DNA from: Candidatus Falkowiibacteriota bacterium | Lineage (GTDB): Bacteria; Patescibacteriota; Patescibacteriia; UBA2591; JABMQE01 | DNA length: 18,588 nucleotides | Assembly (NCBI GenBank): GCA_013203415.1 | Contig: JABMQE010000086.1 | Location: forward strand, 1-18,588 | Direction of reading: 5' to 3' | Shown: positions 12,251 to 18,561 of the stretch, piece after piece | How the letters are laid out: each line of letters starts with the position of its first letter | Numbering within the stretch: the first letter of the stretch is position 1 | Made by a program: the position numbers and the translations under genes | The notes under the pieces: generated by a model | Seen by the model: the letters and a program-made list of their open reading frames with translations, nothing else | Database searches by the model: none | What the model was told of the DNA's origin: nothing

Positions 12251-13078
12251 TCAATTAGGCTCTTGATAATGTTTTCTAATTTTTACAACCAAGGGAGAAT
12301 ATTTCGGTTTATCGACTAATCTAACAAGCTGTTCCTCAATTCTGGTTATTAACTCTCCTTCCAAATTTATGTCTTTAAGTTCCCTATTTAAATCTTCTAA
12401 GTAACCTTCTATACGCCAACCTCCCTCATCAATTGCTCCTTTTAATAATTCAATTGAACCGTAGATAGCACCCATTTTTCCTTGTTGAGAATACTTAAAC
12501 ACTTCCAATTCCCTGGTTCTTCTGTTTACTTCCTTTAAGTTGTTTTGTAATGTAGAAAGCAATTCTTTCACAGATGCAATTTCTTTTCCTGTTTCTGATT
12601 TCAAGTTATTAATCGTTGAACTGAGCGTTTTTTCTAATTCACGCACTTTATTACCAACCTCCGCCAATATAACTGTTTTTAGATTTGCGTCCTTTTCTTC
12701 CGCAAAAGAATCGAATTTTTGTGTGAATTCTTTTTCGAAGCTCACTATTTTTGTTTGAATATCTGACAAGAGCTTACCATCTCTCTGCTTGGCCAAATCG
12801 GAAATGTTCTCGTCTTGTATATCCTTAAAAACCTCTAAATCATTCTTTATCTCTTTTTTTGAAGAAGAAAGGTTTTCGTTTACTTCTTTTCCAAGATCGG
12901 TAAGTGTTTTTTCTTGCCGTCCAAGACTATCTTTTAGTGGTTTAACATTGAAGAGATAAAATGCACCACCTAAAAGCACGAGAATCGTTACAGATATCCC
13001 AAGGTATCCTATATTAATGGTCGCTAACTTTTCCATTAAATCTGCAATTTCTATAATGGTTACTGTGGTGGTTGGCAT
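12251..13078 (-). CDS. Membrane-anchored coiled-coil protein
   Basis: A 275-residue protein with one transmembrane helix near the N-terminus (YLGISVTILVLLGGAFYLF, about 25-43) and a long cytoplasmic part predicted to be coiled coil (heptads over about 50-200, for example TLTDLGKEVNENLSSSKKE), ending in a short domain with HYQEPN. The layout recalls RmuC, but there is no nuclease domain; the next gene does encode a nuclease-like protein. I chose the ATG at 13078, 10 nt after the hsdM stop; an upstream in-frame start at 13159 would add 27 unlikely residues inside hsdM. A membrane protein between hsdM and hsdS is unusual. Confidence 0.72.
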   Translation of the reverse strand: MPTTTVTIIEIADLMEKLATINIGYLGISVTILVLLGGAFYLFNVKPLKDSLGRQEKTLTDLGKEVNENLSSSKKEIKNDLEVFKDIQDENISDLAKQRDGKLLSDIQTKIVSFEKEFTQKFDSFAEEKDANLKTVILAEVGNKVRELEKTLSSTINNLKSETGKEIASVKELLSTLQNNLKEVNRRTRELEVFKYSQQGKMGAIYGSIELLKGAIDEGGWRIEGYLEDLNRELKDINLEGELITRIEEQLVRLVDKPKYSPLVVKIRKHYQEPN

Positions 13079-13088
13079 AGTTTTGTAG

Positions 13089-15035
13089 TTACTCCCAAGA
13101 ACTATATTTTCGCTCTCTAGCGAATTTAATAAACTCATCCGCAATCTCACCCAAATCATGCTCTATGATTTTTCGACCTTTGCTGTCGTGGGCGCCTTTT
13201 TTGTAGATTTTGTCGCCAGAATTGTCTTTGCCTGGTTTTTTGGAGACGGCCATGAAAACTGGATAATTCTTGATTGGCTCGCCAGCTTCCTTGCCCCATT
13301 TTTGCAAAAATAAAACACTGGTTTTAGTGCCAGTGTGAGGTTTAAAAGTGTTACCATGAAGGCCGACAATTGCCAGAATGCGAGCTTTATCTAAAAGATA
13401 ATCACGAACATATTCCATATTAGTGTTATTGAGCACGCCCTGAGGCAAAACAATAGCCATACGACCGCCAGGGCGAAGCATGTCAAGAGTGCGTTCGACA
13501 AAGAGGATATGACGTTCTATTTTATTAATTAATTTACCTTTTTTCTTACCAAAATTATACTGACGCAGGATTCCAGCATCTTTTATTTCGCCTGCGAAGG
13601 GTGGATTTGTTAGTAAGATATCGAAATTAAAATAATGAAAAGTTTTCTGATTTTCAATATTATCAGCAGGATTGTCTAACTTTAAGAGCCGGGATTTTAA
13701 CTTAGCGCGCGCATCAAGCAAATTTTCATCCTCGCCCTGCCATTCACGAGGGTCAAGAGTGTTGAGTTTAAACATGTGGGAACGGCCATCACCTGCAATA
13801 AGCATTAAAGCGCGAGAAACTTTGGAAATTTCCTCGGCAAAATCTATGCCCCAGATATGCTCTTTAGCATACTCTTTCATAGCGTCATCAGATTTATTTA
13901 AATGATTATCTCTAACCCAATACATAGTATCAATGAGGAAACCGCCCGAACCCGAGGCGCAATCAATCACATACTCGTCTTTTTTGGGGTTTAACATTTT
14001 TACTGCCATATCAATCACGTGCCTTGGGGTAAAATATTGTCCTTTTTTGCCTTTGGCAACCTCGGGAATAAGATGCTCAAACGCCTCATCAATAATCGAA
14101 AGATCAGAGCCCAAAAGACGAACCCTTTCCATCTCTCCGATAACGATTGATAGATGTTCGGGTGAAAGATTTATTTTTTCCTGCTCGAGAAAAGTGCCAG
14201 GCCACTTTTTGATGGCGCTTTTAAAAAGCTCGTCTATTGTCTGGTGGGTTTTTTCTGGGTCTTTATATTTTCTAAAAAGCACTTCTTTGTCTGGTCGGTT
14301 CAGCTTGGCTTCCTGCTCGTCATAAAGCTTGGCATAAATTAATTTAAAAACTTCATTAAAAACGTCGACTCCTGCATTGGCTAGTACCAATTCTTCCATT
14401 GATTCGATAACTTCTTTAAGATTTATTTTATCCGTAGTATGCCCAAAATATGTTTTTTTCGCTTCCAATAAATCGTCTATTGTTTTATCAGCCGAGGGTA
14501 AATCAGGGAGTGTGTCACTAAACTCTCTTGGGTAGGGCCGGTAAAGTATAACTCGCTTAACTCCGTTTGACCAAACACCAATCTCTGAACCCTCGGCATT
14601 AAGATAACTTTTAAGCTGCTCAATTCCTTTTTTGTCACTTGGGATTTTAAGTTCAAAAATGATAAAAGGTGTAATCTTGTCTTTTTTAAAAATTACAATA
14701 TCAACCGACTTTTTATGGATTTCCCGGCCAAAATGAACACTTTTCTCGACTTCTATTCGGTCATAGGGATACTTATAATCAGTATTAAGCTTATGAAGCC
14801 AGAGTTGACGAATAATTTCCTCTGGTCTGCCCTTTTGTTTCTCTTCGTCATAAACTACCCGCAATCTTTTTGATTTAAGACATTTAACATAAAATTTACC
14901 TTTTTCTTCTTCAGTAATTTTTAAAACCTCATCAATTTTAACATCCGCAAATTCTTTAAGGCCGTATGCAATATCAGGACTACGAAAAACTTTATCAATG
15001 ATTTCTTTGGTTTTATTTAGTTTTTGGGTTGGCAT
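13089..15035 (-). CDS. hsdM: HsdM-type adenine methylase with N-terminal nuclease-like domain
   Basis: A 648-residue protein. Residues about 75-170 match the N-terminal domain of type I R proteins (HSDR_N type): KSVDIVIFKK with Asp112 and FIIFELKIP with Glu128 and Lys130, the D...ExK pattern of a nuclease core. Residues about 290-580 are an N6-adenine methylase of the HsdM family: GQYFTPRHVIDMAV, the SAM motif DCASGSGGFL (358-367) and the catalytic NPPF (477-480). Such a nuclease-methylase fusion plus a separate S subunit is the plan of BcgI-like type IIB enzymes. There is no translocase domain. The start is 29 nt after the membrane protein gene, with no clear ribosome binding site. Confidence 0.9.
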   Translation of the reverse strand: MPTQKLNKTKEIIDKVFRSPDIAYGLKEFADVKIDEVLKITEEEKGKFYVKCLKSKRLRVVYDEEKQKGRPEEIIRQLWLHKLNTDYKYPYDRIEVEKSVHFGREIHKKSVDIVIFKKDKITPFIIFELKIPSDKKGIEQLKSYLNAEGSEIGVWSNGVKRVILYRPYPREFSDTLPDLPSADKTIDDLLEAKKTYFGHTTDKINLKEVIESMEELVLANAGVDVFNEVFKLIYAKLYDEQEAKLNRPDKEVLFRKYKDPEKTHQTIDELFKSAIKKWPGTFLEQEKINLSPEHLSIVIGEMERVRLLGSDLSIIDEAFEHLIPEVAKGKKGQYFTPRHVIDMAVKMLNPKKDEYVIDCASGSGGFLIDTMYWVRDNHLNKSDDAMKEYAKEHIWGIDFAEEISKVSRALMLIAGDGRSHMFKLNTLDPREWQGEDENLLDARAKLKSRLLKLDNPADNIENQKTFHYFNFDILLTNPPFAGEIKDAGILRQYNFGKKKGKLINKIERHILFVERTLDMLRPGGRMAIVLPQGVLNNTNMEYVRDYLLDKARILAIVGLHGNTFKPHTGTKTSVLFLQKWGKEAGEPIKNYPVFMAVSKKPGKDNSGDKIYKKGAHDSKGRKIIEHDLGEIADEFIKFARERKYSSWE

Positions 15036-15064
15036 ATTATTTTATTATTATCTTTTTAAATTCA

Positions 15065-15421
15065 TTATTCTTTAAGAGAGCTAATAATGTCGGTACGAGT
15101 TTGTTTTTTGTCCCAAAATATTTTGTAAACACTATAACCGACTTTTACAAGCACAACCAAAAACCCCGTAACAAATGCTCCTTTAATAGTTGAACCCGAA
15201 ATAAAAGAAAAATCTTTAAATATCGTTGTTAAAACAGCGATGAGTAACGATACGGCCAATGTAATATCACTGATTATACTACCTCTGGCCTGGCTATTTC
15301 GCTCAAAGTCACGCAACTTATTATCCAACACGTCAGGTGAAACAAGAATAAGATCTTTTTCGGTATTATCATAAATTTCAGGGAAATGTGATTTTGGTGA
15401 TTTTAGTTCCAAAGTTTTCAT
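15065..15421 (-). CDS. Two-helix membrane protein, 118 aa
   Basis: A 118-residue protein with a soluble N-terminal part (about 1-45), then two transmembrane helices (ISDITLAVSLLIAVLTTIF near 49-67 and IKGAFVTGFLVVLVKVGYSVY near 79-99) and a short charged tail (DKKQTRTDIISSLKE). No family is recognised. It is the second gene of the lexA-led operon, 16 nt after lexA, and the ATG has no ribosome binding site (TAAACCCATGAAAA, the same context as the AbrB-like gene start). Small two-helix proteins in defence operons are sometimes membrane effectors; that is only a suggestion here. Confidence 0.72.
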   Translation of the reverse strand: MKTLELKSPKSHFPEIYDNTEKDLILVSPDVLDNKLRDFERNSQARGSIISDITLAVSLLIAVLTTIFKDFSFISGSTIKGAFVTGFLVVLVKVGYSVYKIFWDKKQTRTDIISSLKE

Positions 15422-15437
15422 GGGTTTACTTAATTAA

Positions 15438-16091
15438 TTATTTAATCGGCTTCCAAAAGCCGCTTTTTAAAACGGAGATAACTTTGCCTTTAAGTTCAAC
15501 TTCATCAGTAAAAAGTATAATCTTATATTTTGGATTCTCGGGCTTAAGATAAACATAAGGTGGTTCGTCTTCGGACATAAAACGTTTGACAGTGGCTTCA
15601 CTGCCGATTTGGGCAAGCACAATTTCACGAGTGAGGAATTCTTCTTTACTCTGTACAAGAACAGTGTCACCATCATCAATACCAGCGTTTATCATGGAAT
15701 CCCCAGTGATTTTTAAAAGAAACACCTCCTCCTCAAGTCTGGCGACTTCGGGTGACACGGTTTGCCATTCGCCAGTTATTTCTATTGCTTCGACTGGCGC
15801 GCCAGCACTGGCAGCACCAATAAAGGGAGCTAAGTGCGGTTCATCAAGAGCTTCATAACCAAGCGGGAGGATAGCAATACTTCGCGCAACAGATTCGTTA
15901 CGTTTAATCAGTTTATTATCTCCTAATTTTATCAAATGGTCAAGTACTGATTGGTTAGAGGAGACACCAAGGCCATGACGCATTTCTTCAAAAGTCGGGG
16001 GATAACCAGTATCCTTAATATAATTGTAAATCAAAAACAATAAATCTTTTTGTCGTTTGGTTATCGAATTGTTCTTCACCCCCTTTTTCAT
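15438..16091 (-). CDS. lexA: LexA repressor
   Basis: A 217-residue self-cleaving SOS repressor. The N-terminal winged helix is clear (ITKRQKDLLFLIYNYIKDTG, PPTFEEMRHGLG, then VLDHLIKLGDN). The cleavage site is Ala96-Gly97 in GAASAGAPV, and the serine/lysine pair is Ser132 (TGDSM) and Lys169 (ATVKRF), so it should respond to RecA filaments. I chose the ATG at 16091 since a promoter with 6 nt between -10 and this ATG predicts a leaderless message; the longer frame would use a TTG at 16148 upstream of the promoter. It is the first gene of an eight-gene operon with hsdM and hsdS. Whether it is the cell's only LexA or a cassette regulator is open. Confidence 0.92.
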   Translation of the reverse strand: MKKGVKNNSITKRQKDLLFLIYNYIKDTGYPPTFEEMRHGLGVSSNQSVLDHLIKLGDNKLIKRNESVARSIAILPLGYEALDEPHLAPFIGAASAGAPVEAIEITGEWQTVSPEVARLEEEVFLLKITGDSMINAGIDDGDTVLVQSKEEFLTREIVLAQIGSEATVKRFMSEDEPPYVYLKPENPKYKIILFTDEVELKGKVISVLKSGFWKPIK

Positions 16092-16097
16092 ATTTAT

Positions 16098-16126
16098 ATT
16101 ATAACCCGACCATACATTCTGGACAA
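16098..16126 (-). promoter_or_regulatory. lexA operon promoter
   Basis: Minus strand: TTGTCC (16126-16121), 17 nt, perfect TATAAT (16103-16098), then 6 nt to the ATG at 16091, which predicts a leaderless transcript. A weak CCA-N7-TGG symmetry lies in the spacer; no convincing LexA box of a known type is seen there. Confidence 0.78.
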
Positions 16127-16134
16127 TAAAAAAC

Positions 16135-16143
16135 TGTGGATAA
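16135..16143 (-). promoter_or_regulatory. Perfect DnaA-box sequence upstream of lexA
   Basis: TTATCCACA on the minus strand, the consensus DnaA box, 9 nt before the lexA -35 box. It is a single copy, so it is not an origin; it could be a DnaA control site or chance. Confidence 0.45.
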
Positions 16144-16165
16144 CTCAAAAATCAACCCCGCCCAC

Positions 16166-16214
16166 TAGATGCCACTATAGTGGCATTGTCGATGCCATCA
16201 TGATGGCATCTATT
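16166..16214. repeat. 49-bp double palindrome, copy B
   Basis: Identical in sequence and orientation to 9570-9618, with identity ending sharply at both sides. It is about 40 bp upstream of the lexA -35 box. With copy A it brackets the lexA-to-44-aa operon as direct repeats about 6.6 kb apart. Confidence 0.95.
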
Positions 16215-16273
16215 ACAAAATTCAACCCTGCAACGCATGTCTGAAACGAAAAAAGAGAAAGGTTTTAGAATGA

Positions 16274-16301
16274 AAAAATACTTATTAAAATAAGTATTTT
16301 T
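16274..16301. terminator. Terminator after tRNA-Gln
   Basis: A perfect 13-bp AT-rich inverted repeat (16274-16286 with 16289-16301) around an AA loop, with T-runs at either side depending on strand. It lies 15 nt past the tRNA 3' end on the minus strand. The rest of 16215-16315 holds nothing else I can name. Confidence 0.8.
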
Positions 16302-16315
16302 CACCAATAATATTT

Positions 16316-16389
16316 TGGCTGCCGGGGAAGGATTCGAACCTTCATAGCAGGCTTCAAAGGCCTGTGTCCTACCATTAGACGACCCGGCA
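16316..16389 (-). tRNA. tRNA-Gln (anticodon TTG)
   Basis: A full cloverleaf on the minus strand: acceptor TGCCGGG with CCCGGCA, anticodon stem CAGGC/GCCTG with loop CTTTGAA (anticodon TTG), T arm GAAGG-TTCGAAT-CCTTC, discriminator G and an encoded CCA (16318-16316). It is read from the consensus promoter at 16551-16579 and ended by the hairpin at 16274-16301. Confidence 0.95.
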
Positions 16390-16406
16390 ATATATTATTA
16401 CTTTAA

Positions 16407-16519
16407 GTCTTTGGTTTATAGTCATTGGCAGTAAGTTTGGTTATTGGTTGTTAGTCGTTAGTTGCTTTTGACTAAAGACCTTAGACCAGTCCTACTGCCA
16501 ATGACTTAAAACTAATGAC
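16407..16519. repeat. 113-bp imperfect palindrome upstream of tRNA-Gln
   Basis: Perfect 14-bp arms AGTCATTGGCAGTA (16420-16433) and TACTGCCAATGACT (16493-16506), extending outward with few mismatches to 16407 and 16519. The interior is made of degenerate TTAGTC/GACTAA-like units that also pair partly. It lies between a strong minus-strand promoter and the tRNA, so it is transcribed as a leader of the tRNA precursor. Confidence 0.82.
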
Positions 16520-16550
16520 AGCGCTTGAATATAAAAAAACAGAATATAGT

Positions 16551-16579
16551 ATTATAACTGTAATTTTGGTTTTTGTCAA
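16551..16579 (-). promoter_or_regulatory. Perfect consensus promoter for tRNA-Gln
   Basis: Minus strand: TTGACA (16579-16574), 17 nt, TATAAT (16556-16551). Start near 16544, about 155 nt before the mature tRNA. A second TTGACA (16595-16590) in a duplicated TTTGACAAAAAC overlaps the ftsX stop codon. Confidence 0.85.
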
Positions 16580-16591
16580 ACTTTGTTTTTG

Positions 16592-17521
16592 TCAAACTTT
16601 AAGGTATTTTCTAACTGCGATACCGGAGGAAATAATAGAAAGCATGACTATTAATAAAAGCTGGAGACCGAATATTTTAATAAAATTGGCATTAAAATAT
16701 TCGGTGATACTAAAATTGCCTGTGCTAGTGCCGATAAATTCTCTTAAATATGGTTCGAAAAGGTTTAGAATCGGGAACATAATAATGATAACGATTGCCC
16801 ACGAAAGTAAGCCATAGAGAACGCTTTCGACCAGAAAAGGACCGTTGATAAATTTTGAGGTGGCGCCGACAAGGCGCATGATTTCTATTTCCTCTTTATG
16901 AGTATAGATGGCGACGCGTATGGTGTTAAAGATTATTAAAACTGTTATAAATAAGAAGATGGCGCTGGCGGCCAATCCGACGGTGTTGATTTTTTTGGCT
17001 GTGCTGTTTAATTTTTCGATTATAATTTTGTAATTATTAAAATCTTTGTCTGCTATCCAATTGGAGTACTCGGAAAAATTTTTACCTTCTATTTTTTCTA
17101 AAATCAAAGGGTAATCATCAATGGCTTTTGCCCTAACAACTAAAGTAATACCTAAGGGATTTTCTTCCAACTCGTTTAATGATTCTATAAGAGTGTCGTT
17201 TTTTTGATGGCGTTCTTTGAATCTTTTCAAAGCTAAGTCGGGTGAGACATATTCTACTTCTTTGGTTTGGGGCAGAGATTCTATTTTTGCCTTAAAGGCA
17301 TAGGCCTGATCTTCGACTATGTTTGGTTTTAAGTAGATGCTGATATCCACTTTTTCTTTGACGGTGTTGATAGCGGTGTTGGTGAAGATCGAAAGGATAA
17401 TAAGGACATTAATCAAAATTAATGACAAGACCACAATTGTTAAAGTGACAATTGAGAGCCAGATGTTTCGGTAGAAATTTTGGAACGCGATTTTTAGAAG
17501 CCGCGCAAAAGAGATTAGCAT
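16592..17521 (-). CDS. ftsX: Cell-division protein FtsX
   Basis: A 309-residue membrane subunit of the FtsEX complex, which couples ATP hydrolysis by FtsE to activation of cell-wall hydrolases at the division site. The layout is that of the family: a short cytoplasmic N-terminus (FARLLKIAFQNFYRN), helix 1 at about 21-47, an extracytoplasmic domain at about 50-175 with VDISIYLKP and NPLGITLVVR, helix 2 at about 181-206, the coupling segment HKEEIEIMRLVGAT, helix 3 near 228-250, an outer loop and helix 4 near 283-303. The gene follows ftsE by 19 nt, with no clear ribosome binding site, and ends with TGA. The secreted lysozyme-like protein at 3998 is a conceivable but unproven target. Confidence 0.96.
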   Translation of the reverse strand: MLISFARLLKIAFQNFYRNIWLSIVTLTIVVLSLILINVLIILSIFTNTAINTVKEKVDISIYLKPNIVEDQAYAFKAKIESLPQTKEVEYVSPDLALKRFKERHQKNDTLIESLNELEENPLGITLVVRAKAIDDYPLILEKIEGKNFSEYSNWIADKDFNNYKIIIEKLNSTAKKINTVGLAASAIFLFITVLIIFNTIRVAIYTHKEEIEIMRLVGATSKFINGPFLVESVLYGLLSWAIVIIIMFPILNLFEPYLREFIGTSTGNFSITEYFNANFIKIFGLQLLLIVMLSIISSGIAVRKYLKV

Positions 17522-17540
17522 GGATAAATAAGTTTTAGAG

Positions 17541-18221
17541 TTAGAGCACGTATCTGCCTTTTAGCTGGTCGGAGATGATTTCTCCGCCTTCCATGGCGAT
17601 AACTCGTTTTTTAAGATGGTTAACAACTTCTTTGTTATGGGTGACAATAAGAACGGTAGTGCCGAATTCGTTTATTTTTTCTAAGAGTTCTATTATTTCT
17701 TTTGTGTTGATAGAATCAAGATTGCCGGTCGGTTCATCGGCAATTAAAATTTTTGGACGATGGCAAAGAGAGCGGGCAATAGCAACACGCTGTTGTTCGC
17801 CGCCGGAAAGTTCGAATGGGAAACGATTGTGCTTGTCTTCGAGGCCGACGATTTTTAGGACTTTTGGAATAAGCCGTTTTATTTTTGCTTGGGGGTTGCC
17901 GCAAACCTCCAAGGCAAAGGAAACATTTTCGAAGACGGTTTTTTTGTCTAGGAGTTTGAAATCCTGAAAAACAACTCCGATTTGGCGGCGCAGGAGGGGG
18001 ATTTCCTTAGACTTGATATTTGTGATGTCCCAATTACCAACAATAACTTTGCCTTTGGTTGGCGGTTCTTCGGCAATTATCATGCGGATAAGGGTTGATT
18101 TTCCGGCACCGGAAATACCAACAATAGAAACCATTTCTCCGGGTTTTATATGGAGGTCAACGTTTTTAACAGCGTGAATGTTGGGGCCGTAGATTTTTGA
18201 AATATTTCGTAATCGGATCAT
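17541..18221 (-). CDS. ftsE: Cell-division ATP-binding protein FtsE
   Basis: A 226-residue ABC ATPase, the partner of FtsX at the septum. Motifs are complete: Walker A GISGAGKST (35-43), Q-loop Gln86 in VFQDFKLL, signature LSGGEQQR (138-145), Walker B ILIADEP with Asp162 and Glu163, D-loop NLDS and H-loop His195 in VTHN. The length is normal. The ATG is directly preceded on the coding strand by eight C, with no ribosome binding site. It is the first gene of the ftsE-ftsX operon; no sure promoter was found in 18230-18336. Confidence 0.96.
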   Translation of the reverse strand: MIRLRNISKIYGPNIHAVKNVDLHIKPGEMVSIVGISGAGKSTLIRMIIAEEPPTKGKVIVGNWDITNIKSKEIPLLRRQIGVVFQDFKLLDKKTVFENVSFALEVCGNPQAKIKRLIPKVLKIVGLEDKHNRFPFELSGGEQQRVAIARSLCHRPKILIADEPTGNLDSINTKEIIELLEKINEFGTTVLIVTHNKEVVNHLKKRVIAMEGGEIISDQLKGRYVL

Positions 18222-18229
18222 GGGGGGGG
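18222..18229. repeat. G8/C8 homopolymer abutting the ftsE start codon
   Basis: Eight G on the plus strand directly next to the ATG of ftsE (CCCCCCCCATG on the coding strand), where a ribosome binding site would normally be. It is the longest G/C homopolymer in this AT-rich window and prone to slippage. Confidence 0.85.
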
Positions 18230-18355
18230 TTAGTAATTTGTTTTAATTTGATGATTCATGCGAAGATAGAAAATAGAAAATGGAAGATGGATGATATTTA
18301 CAAATAAGGGGAAAGTTGTTAGTATGATGAGAGTAAGCGGCGGTAGTTCAGCTTG

Positions 18356-18379
18356 CCCCGCCCATACGGGCGGGGTGAA
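18356..18379. repeat. Hairpin insertion in the D loop of the broken tRNA-Gly
   Basis: CCCCGCCC and GGGCGGGG pair perfectly around a short loop, followed by TGAA. Removing these 24 nt restores a normal D loop. The exact borders may shift by a base or two. Confidence 0.7.
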
Positions 18380-18392
18380 GTAGAACGTCTGC

Positions 18393-18463
18393 CCCGCACC
18401 ACTCGCTACCCATAAACCACTCACTTCGTTCGGGTTCATGGTTCGCTCGGGGGCGGGGTAAAC
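18393..18463. repeat. 71-nt hairpin insertion at the anticodon loop of the broken tRNA-Gly
   Basis: Its ends pair (CCCCGC from 18392 with GCGGGG near 18453-18458), as do inner segments CCATAAACC and GGTTCATGG (one mismatch). Removing it rejoins CTGC to TTCCCAAGCAG. It is GC-rich compared with its surroundings. Confidence 0.65.
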
Positions 18464-18481
18464 TTCCCAAGCAGATAATTC

Positions 18482-18557
18482 GCGAGAGTAGTTCAGCTGG
18501 TAGAATGCTTCCTTCCCAAGGAAGAGGTCGGGGGTTCGAGTCCCCTCTCTCGCTCCA
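18482..18557 (+). tRNA. tRNA-Gly (anticodon CCC)
   Basis: Complete: acceptor GCGAGAG with CTCTCGC, D arm GTTCAGCTGGTAGAAT, anticodon stem CTTCC/GGAAG with loop TTCCCAA (anticodon CCC), T loop TTCGAGT, discriminator T and encoded CCA (18555-18557). Its first five bases are also the last of the broken tRNA-Gly upstream. Confidence 0.94.
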
Positions 18558-18561
18558 GTGT

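Larger units (their letters stand above)
18337..18486 (+). pseudogene. Broken tRNA-Gly with two insertions
   Basis: Pieces of a tRNA-Gly are collinear: acceptor 5' strand and D arm (18337-18355, GCGGCGGTAGTTCAGCTTG), the rest of the D arm and 5' anticodon stem (18380-18392, GTAGAACGTCTGC), and anticodon loop TTCCCAA with GCAGA and the variable part up to the 5' T stem GCGAG (18464-18486). Between them sit a 24-nt and a 71-nt insertion. The T loop, 3' acceptor strand and CCA are missing; instead the sequence runs into the next tRNA-Gly, sharing GCGAG. A TATGAT box at 18323-18328 is in place for a promoter. It cannot fold as a whole tRNA. Confidence 0.72.

Noticed and set aside
13079..13159. 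Longer start for the membrane coiled-coil protein inside hsdM
   Set aside because: The extra 27 residues overlap hsdM, and the ATG at 13078 falls just after the hsdM stop and gives a normal N-terminus before the membrane helix.
10045..15035. Classical complete type I RM system
   Set aside because: No HsdR with helicase motifs is in the window; only M and S plus nuclease-like proteins are seen.
16135..16143. Replication origin near lexA
   Set aside because: Only one DnaA box is present, with no cluster, no dnaA/dnaN genes and no AT-rich unwinding repeats.
16092..16148. Longer LexA starting at a TTG at 16148
   Set aside because: The added residues lie across the promoter and the DnaA-box-like site and do not resemble LexA; the ATG at 16091 matches the family start and the promoter spacing.
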